Shown here in pieces: positions 46,358-56,205 of a stretch of 64,000 bases of DNA. Location: positions 11,787,574 through 11,851,573 of the forward strand of contig OZ025248.1 in assembly GCA_964019135.1 (NCBI GenBank). The letters run 5' to 3'. This DNA comes from Arenicola marina. Its lineage: Eukaryota; Annelida; Polychaeta; Arenicolidae. Each line of letters starts with the position of its first letter. The first letter of the stretch is position 1. Below the pieces are notes generated by a model that was given only the letters and a program-made list of their open reading frames with translations, was not told where the DNA came from and ran no database searches. The translations under genes and the position numbers were made by a program.

Positions 46358-47011
46358 ATGATGAGTGAACAAATCGTCCTACCGTGGAAACCATACTCTA
46401 CCTATTTCCTCGCTGGTCCTTCCAAGTGTGGAAAGACTCAATGGATACAAAGATTTATACATCATAAGAATAAGATGTTTCAAGATCCCTCACCCAGTAA
46501 AGTTATTTATTTTTACGGAGTTTGGCAACATATTTTTGAACAGATGGAACGTGACGGTATCATATTTGTTAAAGGCTTACCGACGATGAAAGAAGTGGAT
46601 ACTTATGGAGATGGAGAACATACGCTGTTGGTGATTGATGATCTTTATCTAGAAGCGGCGGCTTCCACTCTCGTCAGCAACTTATTTACACGCGAATCGC
46701 ACCACAGAAAGCTAAGCGTCGTCTTAGTGAGTCAAAATCTATTTCACGCGCGACGCTATTCCAGAACTATACAACTGAATACAGAGTATTTAGTATTATT
46801 CAAAAGCCCACGTGACGCCAATCAGATTCAGTATCTGGCAAGGCAGTTATATCCACATCACGTACAGGCTTTCATGAGTGCCTACCAGGATGCAACGTCT
46901 GTGATGCATGGGTATTTAGTGGTGGACGCTACCGTTAACGCTTTGGACGACTACCGATTGCGGTCGCGTGTGTTTCCTGGTGAAGACATGTGGATCTACT
47001 CCTATAAATAG
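46358..47011 (+). CDS. DNA-packaging ATPase (FtsK/HerA type)
   Basis: About 217 residues from the paired Met codons at 46358/46361. Walker A is AGPSKCGKT (residues about 19-27) and Walker B is LLVIDD (about 90-95), followed by VLVSQNLF, the sensor-type Gln/Asn. Length and motif spacing match the A32-like packaging ATPases of Polintons and large DNA viruses, which pump the genome into the capsid. The frame is intact. The 3' end (Ser-Tyr-Lys-stop) is written by CCTATAAATAG, so the stop codon overlaps a TATA box for the next gene. Confidence 0.92.
   Translation: MMSEQIVLPWKPYSTYFLAGPSKCGKTQWIQRFIHHKNKMFQDPSPSKVIYFYGVWQHIFEQMERDGIIFVKGLPTMKEVDTYGDGEHTLLVIDDLYLEAAASTLVSNLFTRESHHRKLSVVLVSQNLFHARRYSRTIQLNTEYLVLFKSPRDANQIQYLARQLYPHHVQAFMSAYQDATSVMHGYLVVDATVNALDDYRLRSRVFPGEDMWIYSYK
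47003..47010 (+). promoter_or_regulatory. TATA box overlapping ATPase stop codon
   Basis: TATAAATA 39 bp upstream of the ATG at 47049. Same word as at 45951, 46017, 48960 and 49517. Confidence 0.55.
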
Positions 47012-47048
47012 CGCGTCTCCCGCGTTGTTTCGGCAGACAACTGTGGAA

Positions 47049-47399
47049 ATGTCCAACGAAGTGAAGGAAGAGAGCGATTTTCTCAACTTAGTAGCCAAGA
47101 CAGATCCCCAACAAAGACTAGCACTCCTTTCAACAGCTACATCCAACCAAGTTCTTGTTTTGCGTGAAATCATTATAAATATTTTACGTGGTCGTTTCGA
47201 ACTGTCAGCTGAACAGATTCAAGCGCTGAATCCATTCAAACGCTTTTTAAGACTTTTATCTCAACCATCACCAACGTTGTCAGCCTCCAGGACTCTATTG
47301 AGACGATATAGTAAACATATTCAGATACTTCTTCAGACGGTGTGGTCTCACTTGCATCCACTGCTACGCAATGAAGAAAGCTGTTCTGGTTCCCATTGA
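47049..47399 (+). CDS. Small conserved Polinton protein, hydrophobic C-terminus
   Basis: 116 residues. Contains FLNLVAKTDPQQRLALLSTATSNQ, VLREIIINILRGRF..LSAEQ and LRLLSQ, then an Arg-rich stretch before a hydrophobic end. The pattern (a P-x-x-R-x-x-LL helix, an I-x-x-NIL-G word, an L-x-x-LS/LA word, and a basic then hydrophobic tail) is common to a small protein found beside the packaging ATPase in many animal Polintons and adintovirus-like genomes. Function unknown, possibly virion-associated. It overlaps the next gene by 29 bp. The start at 47049 follows the TATA box at 47003. Confidence 0.65.
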   Translation: MSNEVKEESDFLNLVAKTDPQQRLALLSTATSNQVLVLREIIINILRGRFELSAEQIQALNPFKRFLRLLSQPSPTLSASRTLLRRYSKHIQILLQTVWSHLHPLLRNEESCSGSH

Positions 47400-47856
47400 G
47401 AAATACGACCGATGGATGAAACTCATACAACAAGAGACGCCACAACCCGTGGGAGAAATCTCTCCTCGACATGACGTCACTGTTATCCGTGCCGCTTCCC
47501 CTACTCCCAGCGAAGACAAAATGGCACATAATCTGAATGTAGCAGTTATCGTGAGTGCGTTACCGAAAATTTTTCAACATAAAATGAAATCCTTATTGGA
47601 TTTGATAGAATCTAGCATAAAATGGAATGAACGAGGGGAAGTGCACATTCGAGATACGTTCATCCCCGGAAGCCACATCGTCGATCTTTTGAAAGACGTC
47701 TGCCGCCAATCGTCACGGTTTACCCCGAGAGGAGCGAATGAATTTTATCAGCTTCTGCGGGAAAGGAATGTCCCCTTAAGTTTCATCACCAACACACAAC
47801 GACTTCGGGGATTGAGAGCTGAGGAGCATCCCCCTTCGCAGTGGATTACATTATAA
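47371..47856 (+). CDS. Conserved Polinton protein of unknown function
   Basis: 161 residues, intact. Begins KKAVLVPIEKYDRW, an LVP-x-EKY word; the middle has ALPKIFQHKMKSLLDLI and IKWNERGEV; later IPGSHIVDLLKD and TPRGANEFYQLLRERNVPLS. This combination recurs in Polinton proteins located between the ATPase and integrase. No catalytic motif seen. It ends 3 bp before the integrase start, consistent with one transcription unit. Confidence 0.7.
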   Translation: MKKAVLVPIEKYDRWMKLIQQETPQPVGEISPRHDVTVIRAASPTPSEDKMAHNLNVAVIVSALPKIFQHKMKSLLDLIESSIKWNERGEVHIRDTFIPGSHIVDLLKDVCRQSSRFTPRGANEFYQLLRERNVPLSFITNTQRLRGLRAEEHPPSQWITL

Positions 47857-47859
47857 ACG

Positions 47860-48943
47860 ATGGAAGAGGTTTTGTCTCGCATATACTTTGATCCTAACCA
47901 CCCCGCAGCCTTCAGCGGTCCATCGCGATTGTACAATACATTGAGAGCGGAAGGTTTACAAGTGACGCGTTCACAAATCCGTCAATTTCTACGAGGGTCA
48001 ACAAGTGTACACTCTCCACCGTCCCATCAGGAAATCATCACATGAACGTCAAGTGGTGGTGGGGGGCTTAGGCTACCAATGGGATGCAGATTTGGCGGAT
48101 ATGGTAAAATACAAGGACAGTAACGACAAGTACATCTATATTCTAGTAGCCATCGACATCTTGTCCAGATACGCATATACACGAGCTCTCCCATCAAAGA
48201 AAGGAACAGATGTAGCGGCAGCTTTTCAAGATATTTTTCAACACGCGCAAGCCCCCTCCCATCTTCGCACGGATAAAGGACAAGAATTCAAAGCCAAGAC
48301 GGTGCAGCGTGTGTTGAGAAATCACGAGTGTAAACATTTTGTCAGCCATTCCGTTACCAAAGCCAATTACGCTGAACGTTTCATTAAAACGTTGAAAGGA
48401 CATATTACTCGTTATTTCTTTCACAAACAATCGCACCGATGGATCGATGTACTGCAACCCATGACGGAGAGTTACAACGCCTCCTTTCATCGATCCATAC
48501 AAATGTCACCGCGAGAGGTCAATACGGATAATGAAGTAGAGGTGTGGCAGAGAGTTTATCATCCCGCTATCCCTCGTCCACTTCGATCATCGGTATTCAT
48601 ATTCCCCATTGGCAGTCATGTACGCGTATCTTACATCAGAGGGATATTTTCCAGGGAATACGATGAAAAATGGTCAGGAGAAGTCTTTAAAGTTCACAGT
48701 CGACAATTGCGGGAAGGAATTCCTTCCTATGAGATTGAAGATCTTACCGGCGAACACATCGTAGGTTCTTTTCGACAAAGTGAACTGCAACGAGTCAAGT
48801 ATGACCCCGAGGGATTATTTCACGTGGAAAAGATCTTAAAAAGAAGACGACGCGGTCGCCGTCAAGAAGTATTGGTTCGCTTCCGCGGTTGGCCGTCAAA
48901 ATTTGATACGTGGATGGACGCACGACAAGTCGAAAAAGTATAA
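47860..48943 (+). pseudogene. Chromodomain integrase, one frameshift
   Basis: Retroviral-type integrase, about 360 residues. N-terminal segment IYFDPNHPAAFSGPSRLY in one frame to about 48008; the rest continues in a second frame from about 48005 (SLHRP-like then VVVGGLGYQWDADLADM). A small indel near 48005-48010 causes the break. Catalytic acids: Asp in WDADL, Asp in LRTDKGQEF, Glu in NYAERFIKTLKGH. C-terminal chromodomain: FHVEKILKRR...VLVRFRGWPSKFDTWM. The integrase inserts the linear element and makes the 6-bp duplication; chromodomains bind modified histone tails. It starts 3 bp after the previous gene. Confidence 0.92.
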
Positions 48944-48959
48944 ACCCAGTAGCAGTATA

Positions 48960-48968
48960 TATAAATAG
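48960..48968 (+). promoter_or_regulatory. TATA box of membrane-protein gene
   Basis: TATAAATAG, 64 bp before the ATG at 49032 and 17 bp after the integrase stop. Confidence 0.55.
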
Positions 48969-49031
48969 TTGTAAAAGTGTGATATAGACAGTAGTTGTAA
49001 CCGACCGTCACACACACACGTCGCACCCAAA

Positions 49032-49592
49032 ATGAATTTTACCACTTACATCCTGTTGTGTGTGTTTTGCGGGAGAGGATTGTGCGGTTGTCATACCTCC
49101 ATGTTTATGAACACCATATCTTGCATGGGACTTGAGATAGAACAGTTTCCCGATGTCACCGAATCCGTTCGACTACAAACCAGTCACATCGACATCTTGA
49201 ACCCATCCCTTACCACGTTGCCAACTCTGTCGCGAGAGGCGTGGCCCAACTTGTGGACTATGGAAGTGCGAGACAACAGATGGCTTGCGTGTGAAAAAGT
49301 TTTGTCATTTCAAAACTACTCGCAAGACTGGTTGCTTTTGGTGACAGACTGCGACGATGCAAATGTAAATTATCCCTGTCTACAAAGTCTGCCTTCTTAC
49401 GACAACCGCTGGACTGGACTTGTTATAATATTATTTGCCTTGACAATCGTAGCCACGATTGTCTACTTGCGTTATCATTCAGCTACACGTCATCAGAGAA
49501 GAACATCAAGTCGTCCTATAAATACGAGAACAGTCGTGCGGACTGTTTCAGTTGATGATGCAGAGACAACCTTTTCACATCTATCTCACTAG
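49032..49592 (+). CDS. Type I membrane protein with LRR-like ectodomain
   Basis: 186 residues, intact. Residues 1-20 form a signal peptide (hydrophobic, ends in Gly-Cys). The ectodomain has CMGLEIEQFPDV, then IDILNPSLTTLPTLSREAWPNL, then VRDNRWLACEKV...W...C...C. That is the layout of an N-terminal Cys cap, one or two leucine-rich repeats and a C-terminal Cys cap. Residues about 127-148 are a single transmembrane helix (LVIILFALTIVATIVYL), with a basic 38-residue cytoplasmic tail. TATATAAATAG lies 64 bp upstream. It sits between integrase and penton in the element. LRR assignment is by eye. Surface receptor mimic, virion membrane protein or captured host gene are all possible; no function is shown. 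Confidence 0.6.
   Translation: MNFTTYILLCVFCGRGLCGCHTSMFMNTISCMGLEIEQFPDVTESVRLQTSHIDILNPSLTTLPTLSREAWPNLWTMEVRDNRWLACEKVLSFQNYSQDWLLLVTDCDDANVNYPCLQSLPSYDNRWTGLVIILFALTIVATIVYLRYHSATRHQRRTSSRPINTRTVVRTVSVDDAETTFSHLSH
49517..49524 (+). promoter_or_regulatory. TATA box of penton-like gene
   Basis: TATAAATA inside the last codons of the membrane-protein gene, 31 bp before the Met codon at 49555. Confidence 0.5.
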
Positions 49593-49962
49593 CGCCGATT
49601 CCAAAGAGTATTATCCAGGAAATACTCCGAGCGACTTCACCGTTCGTTTCAAGAATCCCATTCCCCTACCTGGACACTGGGTGTGCACACTATTGGATGC
49701 CACGACACCTAAGGGGTGGCGAAAAGAATCATTGATTTGTGCGAACGTATGCGACGTCTCCTTTACTCCCCACGGAAACCTTCCCATTTTAAGACGGGGA
49801 TTCGACCGCGGCATTTTAAATTTGCAATATATTCCTGTAGTGAAACAGGAATTAACTGACTTGAGAATATTTCTACTTTCCAACTCGGGTGTTGCATTTA
49901 AACAATCTCCCACCGACGAGTGGTCGTGCGTTTTATATTTCATACCCACTCCCGGTCCCTGA
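49555..49962 (+). CDS. Penton-like minor capsid protein
   Basis: About 135 residues from ATG 49555 or 49558, overlapping the membrane-protein gene by 38 bp in another frame. The opening FHIYLTSADSKEYYPGNTPS, followed by FTVRFKNPIPLPGHWVCTLL, matches the start of Polinton minor capsid (penton) proteins: a strand, a Tyr-Pro-x-Asn-Thr turn, and a proline-rich word with a conserved Trp. These form the five-fold vertices as a single jelly roll. It is short compared with many relatives, so a C-terminal part may be missing or the family short here. The frame is intact. Confidence 0.7.
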   Translation: MMQRQPFHIYLTSADSKEYYPGNTPSDFTVRFKNPIPLPGHWVCTLLDATTPKGWRKESLICANVCDVSFTPHGNLPILRRGFDRGILNLQYIPVVKQELTDLRIFLLSNSGVAFKQSPTDEWSCVLYFIPTPGP

Positions 49963-49967
49963 TCATC

Positions 49968-50340
49968 ATGAGATATATCCCATTTACCCTCGATCTGGAA
50001 AAGTTGAAACGATATTACATGGCGCAGGCCAAAGGAGATGAAACTCACCAAAGAGGTTCGGGTGGAACGAGAGGCAACGTTACTTTTGTCTCCCCCGTGG
50101 CGCAAACTGTGTCTCGCGCTAGATCTCGTCTTCGACGGATGAATGAGACTATAAAAGCATAGTCTACCGCCAAGAACCGTAGACGAAGAAAAAAGACTGC
50201 CAGTGCGAGTACTGCCCAAAGAAAGAGAAAGTTGAACGCAAGCAGAAAGAAGAAGAAAAAGGTCGTTGCAGCAAAAAAGAAGAGACCCGTCAAGAAAACT
50301 TCACGTCGAAAGAGTCACTCCACACGTACTAGAGATATAT
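49968..50340 (+). pseudogene. Basic core-like protein, one stop
   Basis: A 64-residue open part (MRYIPFTLDLEKLKRYYMAQA ... TVSRARSRLRR) ends at TAG 50160-50162. The same frame then continues for about 58 codons of Lys/Arg-rich sequence and closes with RDIFTI. A PF-x-LDL..YY start and a basic tail ending in DIF are features of a virion/core protein encoded just upstream of the major capsid in many Polintons. The stop therefore looks like a lesion. An alternative is that the first part alone is the gene; the tail has no ATG. Confidence 0.55.
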
Positions 50341-50347
50341 TTACGAT

Positions 50348-51645
50348 ATGAGCGGTGAAGAAATGGAAACAAGCGGAGAGAGTTTTACATCTTGTCTTGA
50401 TGTCTTTCGTCTACCCCCTACAGAATCGCTTGTGGAAAAGAAAAAATACATAGAATATCGTCCTCTCACTCAAGTAACGGTGGGAGCTCCCATTGAATTC
50501 GTCATAGCGGCGAGTCAGGGTCAATACATAGATCTGAAGAACTCCTTTCTTTCCTTGAAAGCGAGAATTGTGGATAAAAACGGTCAAGCTTTGGCCGTGG
50601 GCAAGCTGGCGTCTCCCATCAACTTGATCTTCCAAAGTCTGTTTCAACAAGTCGATGTCAGCTTACAAGGAAACAAAATCACACAGACGGGAGTAAATTT
50701 TGCACACGAAGCATATTTGGATACTTTGCTTCACGCTAATGCTGACCAAGCGAATGGCAAGTTGCAATCCGAAGGCTTCTTTCTCGATACTTCCGCATAT
50801 ATGGATGAAGCCAGTCCTTTATCCACCAACGGAGGATTAACACAGCGCTGCGCTCTGTTCCAACAAGGGAGGTGGGTGGAACTCCTCGGGCAACTAAGAG
50901 TCGACTTTTTCCAGCAAGAAAAATATTTGTTGGATAACGTGGATATGGGACTACGATTGGGGCTTAACAAACCTGATTTCTATCTCATGACTCCCGAGAC
51001 GGATGAAGGTTACCGACTGCAACTCACAGACGTCATTTTCCACATATGCAAGGTCAATGTAGTCCCTCAAATTATTGAAGCACATGCAGACGTGTTGCAG
51101 ACAATCACTGCCAAGTATCCCTATTTGAAAAGGGATTCTAAAAGATATTCTCTATTACGAGGAGAGAATTCATTCGCCTTCGAAGACATCTTTCAAGGAA
51201 GAGTACCTCAGAAAATTACCATTGCTTTGGTGAAATCGGTTGCTTACAACGGTGATTACCAACAGAATCCCTTCAACTGTATCCATCAACAATTGGAACA
51301 ACTGACTGTGACAGTCAACGATGACCCAACACCCTTTCGTACGTTAAACACTAACTTCGCACAAAAGCAATATCTCCAGGGATACCGCACTCTGTATATG
51401 TCAGATGACACATCCCCTGCCCTTATTCCGAGAAGAGACTATACCCGGCGGGATACAGTATTTTCCATCTTCCCCTTCAAGTTGTTTACGACCCACAGAA
51501 CTTCCCCCGACAGCAAGCGGGATCACTGAAAATTCAAGGCCACTTTGAGTCGGCGCTCCCTGAAAACACCGATGTGCTGATCATTGGAGAATTTCCTCGA
51601 GTGCTTCACGTGGATGCCAGTCGAAACGTATTTCTACACTCATGA
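50348..51645 (+). pseudogene. Major capsid protein, frameshifted near C-terminus
   Basis: The frame runs for 393 residues (50348-51529), but only the first ~365 are native. Landmarks: FRLPPTESLVEKKKYIEYRP, IEFVIAASQGQYIDL, LIFQSLFQQVDVSL, GVNFAHEAYLDTLL and LNKPDFYLMT. These match double jelly-roll major capsid proteins of Polintons. Near 51445 the frame is lost; the proper ending (GHFESALPENTDVLIIGEF, then HVDASRNV) continues in another frame to TGA 51643-51645. That stop overlaps the protease ATG (ATGA). The protein would form the icosahedral shell. Confidence 0.9.
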
Positions 51646-52151
51646 ATACGTCTCAATTACAAACAGCCCTAGAAAGGAATTCGTGTTGGAGATGGAGACA
51701 ATTCGCCGTCTTGGCCGCCGATCAGTTTCACGTTGACCTTCCACCTGGTGGCTATATCGTGAATACAGATAGATCCAATCAACCAGGAAGACACTGGTTG
51801 GCTTTCTATAAAATGTCATCGGGGAAAATTGAGATGTTTGACTCACTAGGAAAACCAATTCGTGCCTATGCTAATCTCAAGCATTTGGAATACTTTATTC
51901 AACAACCCATGAGAGCGGTGTGGCAGTCACTTGACTCAGATGTCTGCGGAGAATACTCTCTCTTCTACTTACATTTCAGATGTCTAGGTTACTCCACGCT
52001 ACGAATCTATCGAGAGTATTGGTCTCCAAACACCGTATGCAATGACAACTATATTCATAATTTCCGTTCTGTTCACTTTCCGCATATCACTCGCCGGCAG
52101 TCTCCGCGTTTCATTCAAGGCGCGTGTAAGTCCTATTTACCCATGATTTAA
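51642..52151 (+). CDS. Adenain-like cysteine protease
   Basis: 169 residues, intact. Catalytic set: His51 in GRHWLAFY, Asp67 in EMFDSLG, Gln95 in WQS, Cys102 in SDVCGEYSLFYL. This is the His-Asp-Gln-Cys order of the Ulp1/adenovirus-protease family, and the length is usual for Polinton proteases. It would cleave capsid precursors during maturation. Its start codon overlaps the major capsid stop by one base (ATGA), suggesting coupled expression. It is the last gene before the right inverted repeat. Confidence 0.92.
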   Translation: MNTSQLQTALERNSCWRWRQFAVLAADQFHVDLPPGGYIVNTDRSNQPGRHWLAFYKMSSGKIEMFDSLGKPIRAYANLKHLEYFIQQPMRAVWQSLDSDVCGEYSLFYLHFRCLGYSTLRIYREYWSPNTVCNDNYIHNFRSVHFPHITRRQSPRFIQGACKSYLPMI

Positions 52152-52168
52152 ATTGTGAATAATGAAAT

Positions 52169-53404
52169 GTATAGGATTTTGTGCTTGATACTAAGTTTTT
52201 GACTACGATAGATAAGTGTTGTAAAGCTATTCATGTGTGTGTGTTGTAGTTTAAAAATATAAAAAAAAACTAAAAGACATTGACCGTATGAACTCGCTTC
52301 TTTCTCCCGCTTCCCTTACGCTCCGCCCCCATGCCCCCTCTCTCGCTCGCTCGCTCGCTCGCCCGCTCGCTCAACTTTCGAAAATCGCTAGAGCGTGACG
52401 CCCCGCAGGCCTCGGTGTTGAGGGGCTTGAAGAAAAAATCGATAAGCGCCACAGGTGAAGTCACAAACCCGTGAAACTCCGCCTCCTTACTGACTCGTTC
52501 GCTCCCACGCCCGCGGGGTCGACTCACTGATTTTTTTAGGAGTTTTAAAGCATGCATTTAAAAAAGAAAGAAAAAAAAGACGAAAAATAAATAATTGACG
52601 CTTCAACTCTACCCGACAAAACGTATCAAGACAAAGACAACGAAACATCTGTCGTTCGCATACAAGAATTAATGTCACCAAAAATTGCTATTTTTATGAG
52701 TTTCAAAGCGTCCACTGCCGCTTTTCTGTGACCTTTAATATGAATCCGTGAACAAATTATTATAACACGCAGTAAAGCGACTCTTACAAAACGAATCAAG
52801 ACAAAGACAACGAAACATCTGTCGTTCGCATACAAGAATTAATGTCACCAAAAACAGCCTTCCTACTTCCATTTAAATCACCACTAGACATTATTCATCC
52901 ATGACACAAGTCATTAAATTCAATGTAACGACTGTTTTATAATTTATTTTTATGAGTTTTAATGCATCCACTGCCCTTTTCTGTGACCTTTAATATCAAT
53001 CAAACAATTCACAGACTGTATTGCATGAATCCGTGAACGAATTATTATAACACGCAGTGAAGCGACTCTTATTATAACGCGAGCTTGAGAGCTGACGGGG
53101 ACAATAGAGTGATTGATCGCTGGCTCATTTACTGCGATTATCCACCCACGGGGCAGATGGCGGAAGGGGTAGGGAGGGGGGGGGTGAAGATAAAGTGAGT
53201 TTGACGGAGGGAGGGGGTGGGGGGGGAGAGGGCAGTTGGTTCATGATCGACGGGACGCGGGAGGCGGGGGCGTGGGGTAGGGTGGGGCGTGGGGTACCCC
53301 CACCCCTCTCTACCAAGCATGGGGTGGGGGTGGAGGGGGGCGTGGGGTGGCGTGGGGTGGCGTGGGGGGTACGGTGGGGACAGCCGAACTCCTTCATTAC
53401 TACT
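52169..53404 (-). repeat. Polinton right terminal inverted repeat
   Basis: About 1.24 kb, reverse complement of 37399-38619. Over a compared stretch of about 270 bp in the middle only one base differs. The main differences are in C runs and an expanded GCTC repeat at about 52340-52370. Confidence 0.9.
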
Positions 53405-53410
53405 ATCATC
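53405..53410. repeat. Polinton target duplication, right copy
   Basis: ATCATC, identical to 37393-37398. Confidence 0.95.
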
Positions 53411-54690
53411 TTCTGTAATCTTATCGTTGCTTTCAGGAGCGATTTCCTCCAGATACTTTCCAGTGGTTTGTGATCTGTTTTAAGGGTGACGTCCTGTCTG
53501 CCATATACGAGTTTGTGAAATGCCTTACATCCAAACACGATAGCCAACATCTCCTTTTCTTTTTGGGCGTACCTCTGCTCAGTCTCAGTGAGTGCCTTTG
53601 GTGCGTACGCAACAGGTTTCCCACTCTGCAGTAGGACGGCCCCCAGTCCCTTTGACGAGGCATCGCAACTAACGATCCCCGGTTCTGTTAGGCTGTAGTA
53701 AGGGAGGACTGGTACTTCTGTCAGCAGTCTCTTGCAGTGGATGAAGTTCTTTTCCTGTTCGGCGCTCCACCTAAACGCTTCTTCCTTCTTCAGCAGGAGA
53801 CGCAGTGGTACTGTAACGTCGATCATGTTTGGGATGAACTTGCTCATGTAGTTCAGCATTCCCAGAAATCGCTTCACGTCTGACTTGTCTTCGGGACGCG
53901 GCATGTCCCTCACTGCGTGCACTTTCTCCGTAGCTGCCTGGACTCCTCTGTCAGACAACCGGTGGCCCACCCAGTCAACGTCGGGGACGCCGAGCTTAGC
54001 CTCTTCCGGGTTCAGCGTGATGCCGTTGTCTCTACATCGTTGGAGGACTTGCATCAGGATACCTTTGGATTTGTCCATACTGTCTGTGTGTAGGAGGATG
54101 TCGTCCATTATGACCTCAACTCAGGCAATGCCGCTCATTATCGTGCTCATGGTCCGTTGGTAGATCTCGGGACTTGACTTGAGGCCCATCGGTAGACACA
54201 TGTAGCAATATATACCCCACGGTGTGTTAAAGCAAGTCAGTCGTGACGATTCTCCTTCTAGTTTGATGGCCTCATCAATCGTGGCTATCGGGTAATGGGA
54301 GCGCTTGATAGCTCAATTCAAGTCTTTCGGGTCTATGCAGATCCTCACTTTGTCTTTTCTTGTCACGATCACCATGCTGATCGCCCAGTCCGTCGGCTGA
54401 GTTACTCTCTCGATGATGTTACGGGATTCAAGCCTGTCTATCTCCGCTTTTAAGCTGTCCCGTATGGCAGCTGGGACCTCGTCTCGGTGGGTGCAAGACT
54501 GGTGGGACGGTCGGGTCCACCTCTATTGTTGAGACACGCTGTCTCGGTCGCCTCAGGTTTGGCGCGTTGCCTGAAATCACCTGGAAACACACAATATACA
54601 CCTTGTGCATACATACACTTTGGTTCAGTTTCTCCTAGAGGTTGGATGAGGGTCCCCCCTAGTGCCCGCATCCTGATCCTTCTAACCCTT
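53405..54690 (-). pseudogene. Gypsy reverse transcriptase and RNase H
   Basis: Minus strand. The RT part has LESRNIIERV, the ICIDPKDLN word followed at once by a stop (54313-54315), FNTPWGIYCYMCLPMGLKSSP, then a stop near 54121, and the catalytic IMDDILLHTDS. The segment holding the first catalytic Asp is deleted. RNase H follows with SCDASSKGLGAVL, LAIVFGCKAFH and KTDHKPLESI. The frame runs into the Polinton end at the target duplication and continues on the other side at 37398. Past 53404 the open frame reads Polinton repeat, not Gypsy. Confidence 0.88.
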
Positions 54691-55840
54691 TACCCCGGGG
54701 ATCTTAGCTCCCGGAATGTGACTTCGCTCATAACATTGCACTGTGCCTGAGTGTCAATTTTAAACTTGACATTTCTCTGTTGAACATTCATCACTACATC
54801 CCATGTGTCTGACTGGATACCATTATCATTAGTCACCAAAATCACCATAATCATAATCATGGTACACATCAGAAGAATCACAAGGGAGATAGCGCACATC
54901 TCGCACTTCATTTTCTCCATTATACTCTTCACCATACTCTACCCCATCTGCTTGCTCAGCTACCCTGACGGCCCTCATCATGGGTCGCCTACTACTGTGA
55001 CCAAAACTCGCTGGTTGGCCTCTGGCAGGCCCCCCAGCACTCATACCTCTTCTAGTATTCATTGTCATACTGGGATAGTAGTTCCCCAACTGTCCAGATT
55101 GTCTTTGACCATATTGATATGGGCCATAGTCATAGCCATATGGTTGTACTGGCTGATACTTCGGGTGTTGAGGATAGTATCCTGGTGGCGCTGGACCTGG
55201 ATAACCATGACCTTGTTGCCTTGGACCGGCACTAATCTGCGGCTGACCTCCAGTGTTCGCTGGTGCAGTTGATCGGGCAGCTGGGGTGCCTCGACCGCCT
55301 TTGCCCCGGTTGCCAGCTCCACGACAGCACTTTGCGTAGTGGTTCGCCTTCCCACAACTCCGACATTTTTGACCATATGCTGGGCAGTGGTCCCGTCCGA
55401 TGTGGTGGTTCAGCCAGCAGTACTTGCAGGCCTCAGCTTTCTGTGGTTGCTACTTCCCGGTCCCTTTGCGCGACGGTTACTCTGCGACTGAGGTTTCTTT
55501 GTGTTGACTACATGCACGAACTTGTCCTGCCCCAAGTGCTCCTCCGTCATTTTGTGCATGTTACACTATGGCCATATCTAATGTGAGAGCCTATTCACCG
55601 TATTCCGCTTCGCATAACCTCTCCTGCAGCTTCACGCTGCTCACGCTGCTCACTTTCACTTTTCCTTTCAACCGGGTTATAAACTCAAGTACGCTCCCTC
55701 CACCGTCGTGCTTCATACGGTTAAATTCCCGTCTCACTTGCCTCACTCTTTTCTTTACAATAAGGTATTCATCAAAATTCGTAGTAACTTGTTCTAGATT
55801 CACTTGTTCAGCCATTTCAAAAGTGTCAAACAGCAAGCTA
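54690..55840 (-). pseudogene. Gypsy gag and protease remnants
   Basis: Minus strand. Gag-like piece near 55836-55591 (VKKRVRQVRREFNRM...EFITRLKGKV). Two Cys-rich knuckles at about 55300-55430: C-K-Y-C-W...H...C and C-R-S-C-G-K-A-N-H-Y-A-K-C. The protease site is at about 54755-54770, where the family DTG/DSG triad reads DTQ, a disabling change. Pieces are in different frames. Confidence 0.7.
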
Positions 55841-56205
55841 CACTCTGCCCATACAATGTAACATCATATTCACTTGCCGCTTGTTTGATTCTTCATCAAG
55901 TCCTGTGGCATACTGGTAGACCTCAAAATCACTCTTCCAGTCTAACCAATTTGCGAGAATGTTTCCTTCGAATTTCAAGTCAATTACTCGTTTTCAGGTC
56001 GTATATTCCATTTAATCGTCTTGAATTACAGGCTACCGCTCGTTGTCGCCGCCATGTTGATTTCTCCCAGCACTCGTTCGACGAAGTATTTTCTTCAAAA
56101 ACTCACGGTTTTAAGGCGAGAATTGCACAGCGTAGGTAATAGCGCCTATCTACAACTACTTCTCGTTTTTGGTGTTCATAATTTCACGAGAAACCCCGCT
56201 TCTGA

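Larger units (their letters stand above)
37399..53404. mobile_element. Polinton/Maverick, 16,006 bp
   Basis: Both ends begin AGTAGTAATGAAGGAGTTCG read inward and are flanked by ATCATC. Polintons start with 5'-AG and make 6-bp duplications, as here. The terminal inverted repeats are about 1.2 kb. Gene order, left to right: PC4-like (-), polymerase B (+), PC4-like (-), then on the plus strand a small orphan, packaging ATPase, two small conserved proteins, integrase, a membrane protein, penton-like protein, basic core protein, major capsid and protease. Six visible lesions leave it non-autonomous. Polintons move by self-synthesised DNA and can probably form virions; this one has the full virion gene set. 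Confidence 0.97.

Noticed and set aside
49611..50219. 202-codon minus-strand frame
   Set aside because: Shadow of the penton-like and core genes on the other strand.
53125..53404. C-terminal extension of the Gypsy RNase H frame
   Set aside because: This part is the Polinton inverted repeat read as protein; a chance chimera.
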